In this document: one piece after another, positions 17,809 to 25,002 of the stretch
How positions within the stretch are numbered: the first letter of the stretch is position 1
Layout of the letters: every line of letters begins with the position of its first letter
Source of the DNA: Bacteroides sp.
GTDB taxonomy: Bacteria > Bacteroidota > Bacteroidia > Bacteroidales > Bacteroidaceae
Direction of reading: 5' to 3'
NCBI GenBank assembly: GCA_015060735.1
Contig: SUXX01000023.1
Span: 1-36,830 of the forward strand
DNA length: 36,830 nt
Notes under the pieces: generated by a model
Told to the model about the DNA's origin: nothing
Databases searched by the model: none
The model's input: only the letters and a program-made list of their open reading frames with translations
Translations under genes and position numbers: made by a program

Positions 17809-17840
17809 AATAATGGGGGCTTTTAAGAGCCCCCATTATT
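17809..17840. terminator. Bidirectional terminator between DUF4491-like gene and buk
   Basis: A perfect 13-bp stem (AATAATGGGGGCT at 17809-17821 and its complement at 17828-17840) encloses a 6-base loop. The GC core is flanked by A/T-rich arms, giving U-runs on both strands. It separates convergent genes, and its right arm touches the buk stop codon at 17840. Confidence 0.85.
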
Positions 17841-18913
17841 TATTCCGGTCGATAAACCTGCAATTCCAATTCGTTTTTCAAAGCCCCCAATGCATTGTAG
17901 GCCAAAGACCCCATTTCGTCTTCTCCAGGCATCAATACAATAGGTGCCAAATAATCAATCCAACCTTTCAACACACTCACACAATATTTACTATGTGCGA
18001 TTCCCCCTGTTAGGATAATGGCATCCACTTGACCACGTAAAGCCACATAGCGTGATCCCGTCTCCTTGGCCACAGTATACATCATGGCATCAAGAACACC
18101 TTTGTAAGGCTCTTCACCCGCCTCCGCTTTAGCAGCGATAGCTATCATGTCTGTTTCTCCCAAATGTCCATTCAGTCCTCCGCCACCACTCAACATCTTC
18201 TTCACCTGACGCAATGAATATTTACCACTGAAACAAAGTTCAGCCAACTGCCCTGCCGGCACTGTTCCTGCCCGTTCCGGACTGAAAGGGCCATCACCGT
18301 CCAACGCATTATTCACATCAACCACCAACCCTTTCCGGTGGGCACTGACAGAAATACCTCCCCCCAGATGAACAACTATCAAGTTCAAGTCTTCATAGCG
18401 TTTGTCAACCGATGCAGCATATTTACGCGAAACGGCCTTACTGTTCAGTGCATGAAAGATGGAAATACGCTCCATCCCCGGAATCCCGGTCAATCTGGCT
18501 TCCGGCATCCGTTCGTCTACAACCACCGGATCGGCAATATAAGCCGGACAATTACATACACGGCTCAGTTCATCTGCAATCAATGCTCCCAAATTGGACG
18601 CATGTTCTTTCTCTGCATAAATCAAATCATGCTTCATCCGTTCATTAACGGCATATACTCCCCCGGGAGTCGGCTTCAACAAACCTCCACGAGCTATTAC
18701 CGCATCAAACGCCAAAGGAATTCCTGCCTCGCTCAAAGTACGGACAATAAACTCTTTACGGTATTCATATTGTTCACTGACAGATTGAAAAACAGCCAAT
18801 TCTTCCACCGGGTGATGTACACTCTTGGTCCATATAGGGGTTTCATCTTCATAAACAGCCAACTTGGTCGAAGTTGACCCCGGATTGATTACAAATATCT
18901 TCATCTTATTCAT
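17840..18913 (-). CDS. buk: Butyrate kinase
   Basis: Butyrate kinase converts butyryl phosphate and ADP to butyrate and ATP, or the reverse. The 357-residue protein shows the acetokinase-family phosphate-binding start (MKIFVINPGSTSTKLAVYED), VVHLGGGISVSAHRKGLVVD (about 198-217) and ILTGGIAHSKYC (about 297-308). The ATG at 18911-18913 overlaps the ptb TGA as ATGA; a second ATG three codons in (MKIF) is an alternative start. Paired ptb-buk points to acyl-CoA to acid conversion with ATP gain. In Bacteroidales the natural acids may be branched-chain or aryl rather than butyrate. Confidence 0.92.
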   Translation of the reverse strand: MNKMKIFVINPGSTSTKLAVYEDETPIWTKSVHHPVEELAVFQSVSEQYEYRKEFIVRTLSEAGIPLAFDAVIARGGLLKPTPGGVYAVNERMKHDLIYAEKEHASNLGALIADELSRVCNCPAYIADPVVVDERMPEARLTGIPGMERISIFHALNSKAVSRKYAASVDKRYEDLNLIVVHLGGGISVSAHRKGLVVDVNNALDGDGPFSPERAGTVPAGQLAELCFSGKYSLRQVKKMLSGGGGLNGHLGETDMIAIAAKAEAGEEPYKGVLDAMMYTVAKETGSRYVALRGQVDAIILTGGIAHSKYCVSVLKGWIDYLAPIVLMPGEDEMGSLAYNALGALKNELELQVYRPE

Positions 18914-19830
18914 TCTTTATTCTCACTACATACACAGGCCAATGCCAGACTATAAAATTTTGAATTACCTGAATCGGCACGCGAAGGTACTACCACCGGT
19001 GCTGTTGTTCCTTGCAACATCCCTGCCATGTTGGCATCGCCAAAAAGGGAAAGAGTCTTATAAAAAGTATTACCCGACTCGATATTGGGGAATATCAACA
19101 TATCGGCATGCCCTACTACCGGCGAACTGATTCCCTTCACTTCTCCACTATGCGAATCACAAGCAGTCTTTGCATCCATCGGACCATCCAAATACATGTC
19201 ACCATAGATACCGGCCATCGCCCGTTCCTTCAAAGTGACATAATCCAACGTATGAGGGAATTTTTCATTGACTTTCTCTGTGCAGTGAATCAAAGCTACC
19301 CGAGGGCTATCAATACCCATTCGTCTGCAAACGGCTACGTTATAGCGAATCATAGCATCAAACTGTTCCAAGGTAGGACGGGGTATCACTGCTGCATCCG
19401 AAAAGAACAACAATTTATTATAGGTAGGCACTTGGGCTACGGTCACATGGCTCAACACATTGCCTTTCGGCAACAATCCATACTCCTTATTCAACACTGC
19501 ACGCAGCAAATTATCCGTATTGATAATCCCTTTCATCAACACGTCCGCATGCCCTTCTCTTACCAACAGCACCCCTTCCTGAGCTGCCTTATCCGGGCTA
19601 CTTGCTTCGTACACCCGGACATGTTCCGGATATTGCTGACGGATATATTCTGCATTCAACAAGTGAGGTGTATCGGCCACCAACAAAAAATCGGCAAATC
19701 CTTCACGTAAGCTTCGAATAACCACGTATTCCGTATGAGCATCGTTCGGACATACCACCACAACTCGTTTTCGTTTTTTCAAACCACGCAAACGACCAAC
19801 CAAGCTGGAGAAATCTTGTATCGGTTCCAT
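18910..19830 (-). CDS. ptb: Phosphate butyryltransferase
   Basis: Ptb exchanges CoA for phosphate on short acyl groups, feeding butyrate kinase. The 306-residue protein belongs to the phosphate acetyl/butyryltransferase family. It shows VLMKGIINTDNLLRAVLNKEYGL (about 95-117, central part), LFFSDAAVIPRPTLEQFDAM (about 145-164) and DGPMDAKTACDSHSGEVKGI (about 216-235) near the CoA site. Its stop overlaps the buk start, so the two are one operon. I find no exact TAnnTTTG box upstream; CATATTTG near 19849-19856 has one mismatch. Confidence 0.92.
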   Translation of the reverse strand: MEPIQDFSSLVGRLRGLKKRKRVVVVCPNDAHTEYVVIRSLREGFADFLLVADTPHLLNAEYIRQQYPEHVRVYEASSPDKAAQEGVLLVREGHADVLMKGIINTDNLLRAVLNKEYGLLPKGNVLSHVTVAQVPTYNKLLFFSDAAVIPRPTLEQFDAMIRYNVAVCRRMGIDSPRVALIHCTEKVNEKFPHTLDYVTLKERAMAGIYGDMYLDGPMDAKTACDSHSGEVKGISSPVVGHADMLIFPNIESGNTFYKTLSLFGDANMAGMLQGTTAPVVVPSRADSGNSKFYSLALACVCSENKE

Positions 19831-19878
19831 AAATATTAGATTTTCAGCAAATATGCAAAAATTATCTGGATTTATCCC

Positions 19879-19886
19879 TATCTTTG
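19879..19886 (+). promoter_or_regulatory. Predicted -7 box for the C26/M19 fusion gene
   Basis: TATCTTTG matches TAnnTTTG, 26 bp before the ATG at 19913. No good -33 element is visible. Confidence 0.45.
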
Positions 19887-19912
19887 TTCAAGTTTCTTTG
19901 AACGATTAACCT

Positions 19913-21670
19913 ATGAAAAAAAATCCGTCTTTTGATATTGCATCCGACTATCATCGGATTCATCAGCAGAAACCTATTCATGACTCGGCTCCTTTGATTG
20001 GTCTGACCGGAAATTTCAGTGACACCAACTGCACCTTGGCCGAAGGATATTACCAATCCGTACTAAAGGCGGGAGGCATTCCGATTATCATTCCTCCTTA
20101 TGACAACACTGACCTATTGATTCAGACATTAGACCGGTTGGATGGCATTTTACTAACCGGCGGTGGCGACATCAACCCACTGTTCCTAGGTGAAGAACCG
20201 ATTCGGGAGCTACATGGCATTAATCCCCGACGCGACCGACAGGAGTTGCTCCTAGCCCAACTGGCAGCCAATCGACAAATCCCTATTCTGGGCATTTGCC
20301 GAGGGATTCAAGTCCTGAATGCAGCCTTCGGAGGTACTTTGTATCAAGACATCCACTCACAAATGGAAGGAACACGTATCAAGCACAGCCAAGATTTAGA
20401 TCGCAGTTATGCCTCGCATACCGTATCTATCGAAAAAGATTCCAGGCTCCACCGCTTGTTCGGAACAGATACCCTTGCTGTAAATTCTTTCCATCACCAA
20501 GCCGTTCAGGCTCCGGCTCCAGGCTTCCGAGTATGTGCCCGATCTACCGATGGAGTTATTGAGGCCATCGAATCGGCGGAATTCAAGTCAATATTAGGTG
20601 TCCAATGGCATCCGGAATGTTTCATCTTACGACAAGACGAATGCATGATGCCCTTGTTTCAATGGCTAACTCGCGAAGCATCCTCCTTCAAAGAAGCCAA
20701 ACGTCTGCACAACCGAATCCTTACTCTGGATTCGCACTGCGACACCCCCATGTTCTTCGACCACAACATCCATTTCGACACTCGCGACCCACACTTGTTG
20801 GTCGACCTTCACAAGATGACAGAGGGCCGTTTGGATGCCACGATTATGGTAGCCTATTTGGAACAGAAAGAACGCACCGACGAAGCCTTATTGGCTGCCA
20901 CTGCCAAGGCCGACCGCATTCTGAATGAAATCGAATCACTTGCGGCAACCCATTGTACTGCTATCGACATAGCCCGTACACCAGCTGACCTTTACCGATT
21001 AAAAGCTGCCGGCAAGAAAGCCATCATGCTAGGCATCGAAAATGGCTATGCCATTGGGAAAGACCTGAGCAATGTGGAACGTTTCCGAAACCGCGGCGTG
21101 GTATACATGACACTCTGCCACAACGGCAACAATGACCTCTGCGGTTCTGCCCGTCACAACGAAGAAGGCTTGGGCGTCAGTGACTTCGGAGCAGAAGTCA
21201 TTCGGGAAATGAACCGAGTTGGTATGATGGTCGACATTTCACATGCCGGCGAACAGAGTTTCTACGATGCTCTGACCATCAGCCGAAAACCGATTGTAGC
21301 CTCACATTCCTCGTCCAGAGCATTGTGCAACCATCCTCGCAACCTCACAGACAATCAGCTTCGTACCTTGGCCGCACAGGGTGGCGTAGCCCAAGTTACT
21401 TTATACCATGGATTCTTACGCGAAGGGGGTACTGCGACCATACAAGATGCCATCGAACACCTTAACCACATGGTCAATATCATGGGTATCGAGCATGTAG
21501 GCATCGGAACCGACTTCGATGGTGACGGTGGTATCCTCGGTTGTGCATCGGCTTCTGAACTGATTAACTTTACCCGATGTTTATTAAAAGAAAGATATAA
21601 TGAAGAAGACATCCGTCGCATCTGGGGAGGAAACTTCCTACGTGTAATGGAAGAAGTACAAAGAATTTGA
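19913..21670 (+). CDS. Fused glutamine-amidotransferase-like (C26) and membrane-dipeptidase-like (M19) protein
   Basis: The 585-residue protein joins two hydrolase domains. Residues about 24-255 form a class I glutamine-amidotransferase/gamma-glutamyl hydrolase domain (peptidase C26, PuuD type) with nucleophile Cys in GICRGIQVLNAAFGG near 127 and HPE in VQWHPECF near 230. Residues about 265-585 form a renal-dipeptidase (M19) domain with zinc ligands visible in DSHCDTP (near 276), GIENGYAIG, DISHAG, SHSSSRAL and GTDFDGDGG (near 530). No signal peptide is seen, so it is probably cytoplasmic. Both active sites look intact, suggesting stepwise breakdown of gamma-glutamyl compounds and dipeptides; that is inference. 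Confidence 0.88.
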   Translation: MKKNPSFDIASDYHRIHQQKPIHDSAPLIGLTGNFSDTNCTLAEGYYQSVLKAGGIPIIIPPYDNTDLLIQTLDRLDGILLTGGGDINPLFLGEEPIRELHGINPRRDRQELLLAQLAANRQIPILGICRGIQVLNAAFGGTLYQDIHSQMEGTRIKHSQDLDRSYASHTVSIEKDSRLHRLFGTDTLAVNSFHHQAVQAPAPGFRVCARSTDGVIEAIESAEFKSILGVQWHPECFILRQDECMMPLFQWLTREASSFKEAKRLHNRILTLDSHCDTPMFFDHNIHFDTRDPHLLVDLHKMTEGRLDATIMVAYLEQKERTDEALLAATAKADRILNEIESLAATHCTAIDIARTPADLYRLKAAGKKAIMLGIENGYAIGKDLSNVERFRNRGVVYMTLCHNGNNDLCGSARHNEEGLGVSDFGAEVIREMNRVGMMVDISHAGEQSFYDALTISRKPIVASHSSSRALCNHPRNLTDNQLRTLAAQGGVAQVTLYHGFLREGGTATIQDAIEHLNHMVNIMGIEHVGIGTDFDGDGGILGCASASELINFTRCLLKERYNEEDIRRIWGGNFLRVMEEVQRI

Positions 21671-21671
21671 T

Positions 21672-21679
21672 TATTTTTG
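21672..21679 (+). promoter_or_regulatory. Predicted -7 box for the M28-sufE pair
   Basis: TATTTTTG matches TAnnTTTG just after the fusion-gene stop, 39 bp before the ATG at 21719. The -33 element is weak. Confidence 0.4.
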
Positions 21680-21718
21680 CAAGCGAAATTTACCTTCGGG
21701 TCATCATACAACGAATTT

Positions 21719-22726
21719 ATGAAAATAAAAAACCTATTCATTGCTCCCATCCTGTTACTGACATTAACCGGTGTCGTATCTTGCGGAAACAGTCAGAAAA
21801 AGGATGAAATCCAAACTACCGAGAAAAAAATTACGGTCAAAGTACCGGCTTTCAATGCCGATAGTGCTTACCATTACATACAAACCCAAGCCGACTTCGG
21901 TCCTCGCGTGCCTAATACACAGGCACACCGCGATTGTGGCGAATATCTGGCCAAGCAACTCGAAGCATTCGGAGCTAAAGTGTATAACCAATACGCTGAT
22001 TTATCAGCCTGGGACGGTACCATCCTGAAAGCAAGAAACATCATCGGTGCCTATAACCCCGATAGCAAAAAACGTGTACTGCTATGTGCCCACTGGGATA
22101 GCCGCCCCTATGCAGACAACGATCCGGACCAGAAAAATCATCGCAAACCAATCCTCGGTGTAAACGACGGAGCCAGTGGGGTAGGAGTACTCCTCGAAAT
22201 TGCTCGTCACCTCCAACAAGAAGCACCCACCATCGGCATCGACATCATCTTCTTTGATGCCGAAGACTATGGTATTCCCGAATTCCACCAAGGAGCCTAT
22301 AAAGAAGATACCTGGTGTCTTGGTTCCCAATATTGGGCACGCAGTCCGCATGTGCAAGGTTATTTTGCCCGTTATGGCATCCTGCTCGACATGGTAGGCG
22401 GTAAGGGAGCAACCTTCTATTACGAACCCTATTCCGCTCGTACCGCTCGCTCGGAAATGAAGAAAATCTGGAAGAAAGCCAATGAACTGGGATACGGCAA
22501 ATACTTCATACAGCAAGAAGGCTCTGAAGTTATCGATGACCATGTTTATGTTAACCGCATCGCCCGCATTCCATGTGTAGACATCATCAATTACGACCCA
22601 ACTTGCCAAACATCTTCTTTTGGTTCGTACTGGCACACGTTGAACGATACCATGGAAAATATTGACCGGAACACCCTGAAAGCCGTGGGACAAACAGTGA
22701 TGGACGTGATTTACAATGAGAAATAA
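21719..22726 (+). CDS. M28-type lipoprotein, probable glutaminyl-peptide cyclotransferase
   Basis: The 335-residue protein starts MKIKNLFIAPILLLTLTGVV with a lipobox ending at Cys22, so it is an envelope lipoprotein. The zinc-dependent M28 fold is visible in AHWDSRPYADNDPDQ, GVNDGASGVGVLLEIA (zinc Asp), FFDAEDYG (catalytic/zinc Glu), ARYGILLDMVGGKG and YWHTLNDTMENIDR (zinc His). The WCLGSQYWARSPHVQGY and DNDPDQKNH segments resemble the Porphyromonas type II glutaminyl cyclase, from memory. Such an enzyme would form pyroglutamate on exported proteins whose mature N-terminus is Gln, which many Bacteroidales signal peptides (AQQ) produce. It is 16 bp upstream of sufE. Confidence 0.85.
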   Translation: MKIKNLFIAPILLLTLTGVVSCGNSQKKDEIQTTEKKITVKVPAFNADSAYHYIQTQADFGPRVPNTQAHRDCGEYLAKQLEAFGAKVYNQYADLSAWDGTILKARNIIGAYNPDSKKRVLLCAHWDSRPYADNDPDQKNHRKPILGVNDGASGVGVLLEIARHLQQEAPTIGIDIIFFDAEDYGIPEFHQGAYKEDTWCLGSQYWARSPHVQGYFARYGILLDMVGGKGATFYYEPYSARTARSEMKKIWKKANELGYGKYFIQQEGSEVIDDHVYVNRIARIPCVDIINYDPTCQTSSFGSYWHTLNDTMENIDRNTLKAVGQTVMDVIYNEK

Positions 22727-22742
22727 TTAAAAACATAACCCC

Positions 22743-23168
22743 ATGAAGACCATAAACGAACTGCAAGACGAAATCATCGAAGAATTCAGTGACTTTGACG
22801 ATTGGATGGACAAATACCAACTCCTCATCGACCTGGGTAACGAACAAGAACCGCTTGCCCCCGAATATAAGAATGATCAGAACCTGATTGACGGTTGCCA
22901 AAGCCGAGTATGGCTACAAGCCGACCTTGTAGACGGAAAAATAGAATTCCAGGCCGAAAGCGACGCCTTAATTGTTAAAGGTATCATCGCCCTACTCATC
23001 AAGGTCGTATCAGAGCATACCCCTGACGAGATCCTTGAAAACGACCTCTATTTCATCGAAGCTATCGGTTTAAAGGATCACCTCTCCCCTACCCGAAGCA
23101 ACGGACTTTTGGCCATGGTAAAACAAATGCGGATGTACGCTTTGGCCTTCAAAGCCAAAATGGCTTAA
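22743..23168 (+). CDS. sufE: SufE family cysteine desulfurase activator
   Basis: SufE accepts persulfide sulfur from the cysteine desulfurase SufS and passes it to the SufBCD scaffold. The 141-residue protein has the conserved active Cys52 in LIDGCQSRVWL, a helical N-terminus (ELQDEIIEEFSDFDDWMDKY) and SPTRSNGLLAMVKQM near the C-terminus, all family hallmarks. Length is typical. It shares an apparent transcript with the M28 lipoprotein gene and is far from the possible suf genes at the left edge. A terminator follows 11 bp after the stop. Confidence 0.92.
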   Translation: MKTINELQDEIIEEFSDFDDWMDKYQLLIDLGNEQEPLAPEYKNDQNLIDGCQSRVWLQADLVDGKIEFQAESDALIVKGIIALLIKVVSEHTPDEILENDLYFIEAIGLKDHLSPTRSNGLLAMVKQMRMYALAFKAKMA

Positions 23169-23178
23169 AAATAACGAG

Positions 23179-23226
23179 GATGTGTCAGTAATCTTATTTA
23201 AATGCGGATTTTGGCACATCTTTTTT
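23179..23226 (+). terminator. Terminator after sufE
   Basis: GATGTGTCA (23179-23187) pairs with TGGCACATC (23212-23220) with one wobble, followed by six T residues. The loop is long (24 bases), so the structure is only moderately convincing. Confidence 0.5.
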
Positions 23227-23450
23227 AATTGCATATACAACTAAAACAAATACAACTATAAGGATATTTCTCTTTTACTTTCCCTTAACATGCCGGCTCG
23301 AAATAAATATTCCTAACAACACGCAAGCCTTCAACATCTCCTTGTCTAAATAATAACAATACAGTAAATAAACGATATATCTTAAATAAAAATACTTGTC
23401 ACATATGCCTCTAAGGCCGATTTTACACGTTATTATTCTTTCCAAAATTT

Positions 23451-23481
23451 GTTGCGAATATACAATAAAAGGCTAACTTTG
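23451..23481 (+). promoter_or_regulatory. Predicted promoter of the recombinase gene
   Basis: TAACTTTG at 23474-23481 matches TAnnTTTG. GTTG at 23451-23454 lies 19 bp upstream (with TTTG at 23448-23451 as an alternative -33). This is one of the best -33/-7 pairs in the window. The leader to the ATG is about 90 nt. Confidence 0.65.
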
Positions 23482-23482
23482 T

Positions 23483-23500
23483 GTTACTCGTTTGTTACTC
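23483..23500 (+). repeat. Paired GTTAC repeat, copy 1 (recombinase leader)
   Basis: GTTACTCGTTTGTTACTC contains two GTTACTC units 11 bp apart, immediately downstream of the predicted -7 box. A similar pair in the same orientation follows the gene (24737-24754; 14 of 18 bases identical). It could bind the recombinase or another regulator; this is speculation from position. Confidence 0.45.
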
Positions 23501-23576
23501 ATCTTTTTTCTTTCAAAAGATGAAATAACGATAGAAAAATAACTTTTATAGACAAACCATTAAAGTTTCCCGACAA

Positions 23577-24719
23577 ATGACCGGAGCTAAAGAACCTATC
23601 AAGATTCGGACAAAAAAATTGGCCAACCAAAATCTGTCTCTTTACCTCGATATTTATTATCAAGGCAAACGGACATACGAATTTTTGAAACTTTACTTAA
23701 TTCCGGAAAAGACAAAGGCCGACCGGCAAAAGAATCAACAAACCATGCAGCTAGCCAACACCATCAAGGCTCAACGAATTGTCGAACTACAAGGTAAAGC
23801 CTATGGTTTAAAAATACCGGTTAAAGCCGAAATTAGTTTCTTCGACTACTATCAAGCCATGTGCGAGAAAAGAGAAGATTCGGCCAGCAAGGGAAACTGG
23901 GAGAATTGGGTTGCCTGCTTGAAACACTTACGAAAATACGAACCCAACTCACGCATCTCTTTCTCACAAATCACTCCCAAATGGATCAACGGATTCAGAG
24001 ACTATCTGGAGCATCGTGCTACTGCTTGGGGATGCGATAGTCGGAATCGTACTAAAAGTACTCCATTGGCTCCCAATTCACGCCACAGCTACTTTAATAA
24101 GCTCAAGGCATGTCTGAAACAGGCTTATGAAGACGGTATCATCGAAACCAACCCCATGCTACGGGTCGACAAGCCCCGTCCGGAGGAAGTCAAACGGATG
24201 TATCTCACCATGGACGAGATTCGGATACTTGCTGAAACAGAATGCGAACACCCCGGTACCAAACGGGCTTTCCTGTTTGCCTGCCTCACCGGATTAAGAC
24301 GTTCCGACATCAGCCGCCTCACCTGGAAGGATGTGCAATCACAAGGAGACTTTACCCGTATTATTTTCAAGCAGAAGAAAACCAGCGGTCAGGAATATCT
24401 CGACATAACCCCGCAAGCAGCCCTATTGATGGGTGAAAAGGGGCGTTTGGAAGAACGCATCTTTCAGGACATGTACACGCCAAGCAATACCAATCAAATC
24501 ATCAAACGCTGGATTGTCAAGGCCGGTATACACAAGAATATCACCTTCCATTGCTCCCGACACACATTCGCAGTAATGATGCTCGACCTCGGTACCGACA
24601 TCTACACGGTAAGTAAACTATTAGGTCATCGCGACCTATCTACAACCCAAATTTACGCCAAGATTTTAGACAAGAACAAGCAGGCTGCGGTAGCTCGCAT
24701 CCCCGAGCTACTGACATAA
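23577..24719 (+). CDS. Tyrosine recombinase (site-specific integrase/invertase)
   Basis: The 380-residue protein has the Bacteroidetes layout: an N-terminal Arm-like domain (1-95), a SAM-like core-binding domain (about 98-205) and a catalytic domain (about 215-380). The visible catalytic set is Arg near 240 (GLRRSDISRLTW), Lys in KQKKTSG near 266, His-x-x-Arg in FHCSRHTFA near 325-328, His in LLGHRDLSTTQIY near 351 and the nucleophile Tyr near 360. It appears intact and has its own promoter. It sits 100 bp outside the left 183-bp inverted repeat, so it is the obvious candidate to invert the SusC/SusD segment, as recombinases do next to SusC/SusD shufflons in other Bacteroides. Confidence 0.93.
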   Translation: MTGAKEPIKIRTKKLANQNLSLYLDIYYQGKRTYEFLKLYLIPEKTKADRQKNQQTMQLANTIKAQRIVELQGKAYGLKIPVKAEISFFDYYQAMCEKREDSASKGNWENWVACLKHLRKYEPNSRISFSQITPKWINGFRDYLEHRATAWGCDSRNRTKSTPLAPNSRHSYFNKLKACLKQAYEDGIIETNPMLRVDKPRPEEVKRMYLTMDEIRILAETECEHPGTKRAFLFACLTGLRRSDISRLTWKDVQSQGDFTRIIFKQKKTSGQEYLDITPQAALLMGEKGRLEERIFQDMYTPSNTNQIIKRWIVKAGIHKNITFHCSRHTFAVMMLDLGTDIYTVSKLLGHRDLSTTQIYAKILDKNKQAAVARIPELLT

Positions 24720-24736
24720 CCAACTTGTTCGGTTCT

Positions 24737-24754
24737 GTTACCTTTTTGTTACCC
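24737..24754 (+). repeat. Paired GTTAC repeat, copy 2 (after the recombinase gene)
   Basis: GTTACCTTTTTGTTACCC repeats the GTTAC-N6-GTTAC layout of 23483-23500, with the same 11-bp period and orientation, 18 bp after the recombinase stop and 65 bp before the left inverted repeat. Confidence 0.45.
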
Positions 24755-24819
24755 GAATCCTTCTTGTATATCTTTCATCTTATTCATTAATGGATATTTA
24801 AGCAAATAATACTTACATC

Positions 24820-25002
24820 CTGCATCGGAAAGTGCTAGTATTGTCTGCATTCTTCCTGATGTGTACGATGGCCTTTGCTCAGCAAGGTACCGTAACCGGG
24901 AAAGTTATCGACGACTTGGGTGAACCAGTCATTGGTGCCAACGTAATCGTAAAGGGTACCACAACAGGTGTCATTACCGACGTTGACGGTAACTTCTCAT
25001 TA
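24820..25002 (+). repeat. Left 183-bp inverted repeat (5' part of susC1)
   Basis: It is identical base for base to the reverse complement of 35717-35899. After one mismatch (25003) the match continues to 25022. It encodes the end of the signal peptide and the first half of the carboxypeptidase-regulatory-like domain, up to DVDGNFSL. Beyond about 25023 the two susC genes diverge by many silent and coding changes. Confidence 0.95.

Larger units (their letters stand above)
23169..23576 (+). other. 408-bp gene-less stretch upstream of the recombinase
   Basis: It holds the sufE terminator (23179-23226), a middle part (about 23230-23440) that is A/T-rich with no gene or RNA I can identify, the predicted recombinase promoter (23451-23481) and a paired GTTAC repeat (23483-23500) in the leader. 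This marks the left boundary of the SusC/SusD shufflon region. Confidence 0.6.

Noticed and set aside
22082-22693. 203-codon minus-strand open frame opposite the M28 gene
   Set aside because: The plus strand carries all M28 zinc motifs and a lipoprotein signal; the minus frame has neither.
23230-23440. tRNA or small RNA in the gap before the recombinase
   Set aside because: No cloverleaf or conserved RNA motif can be recognised by eye.
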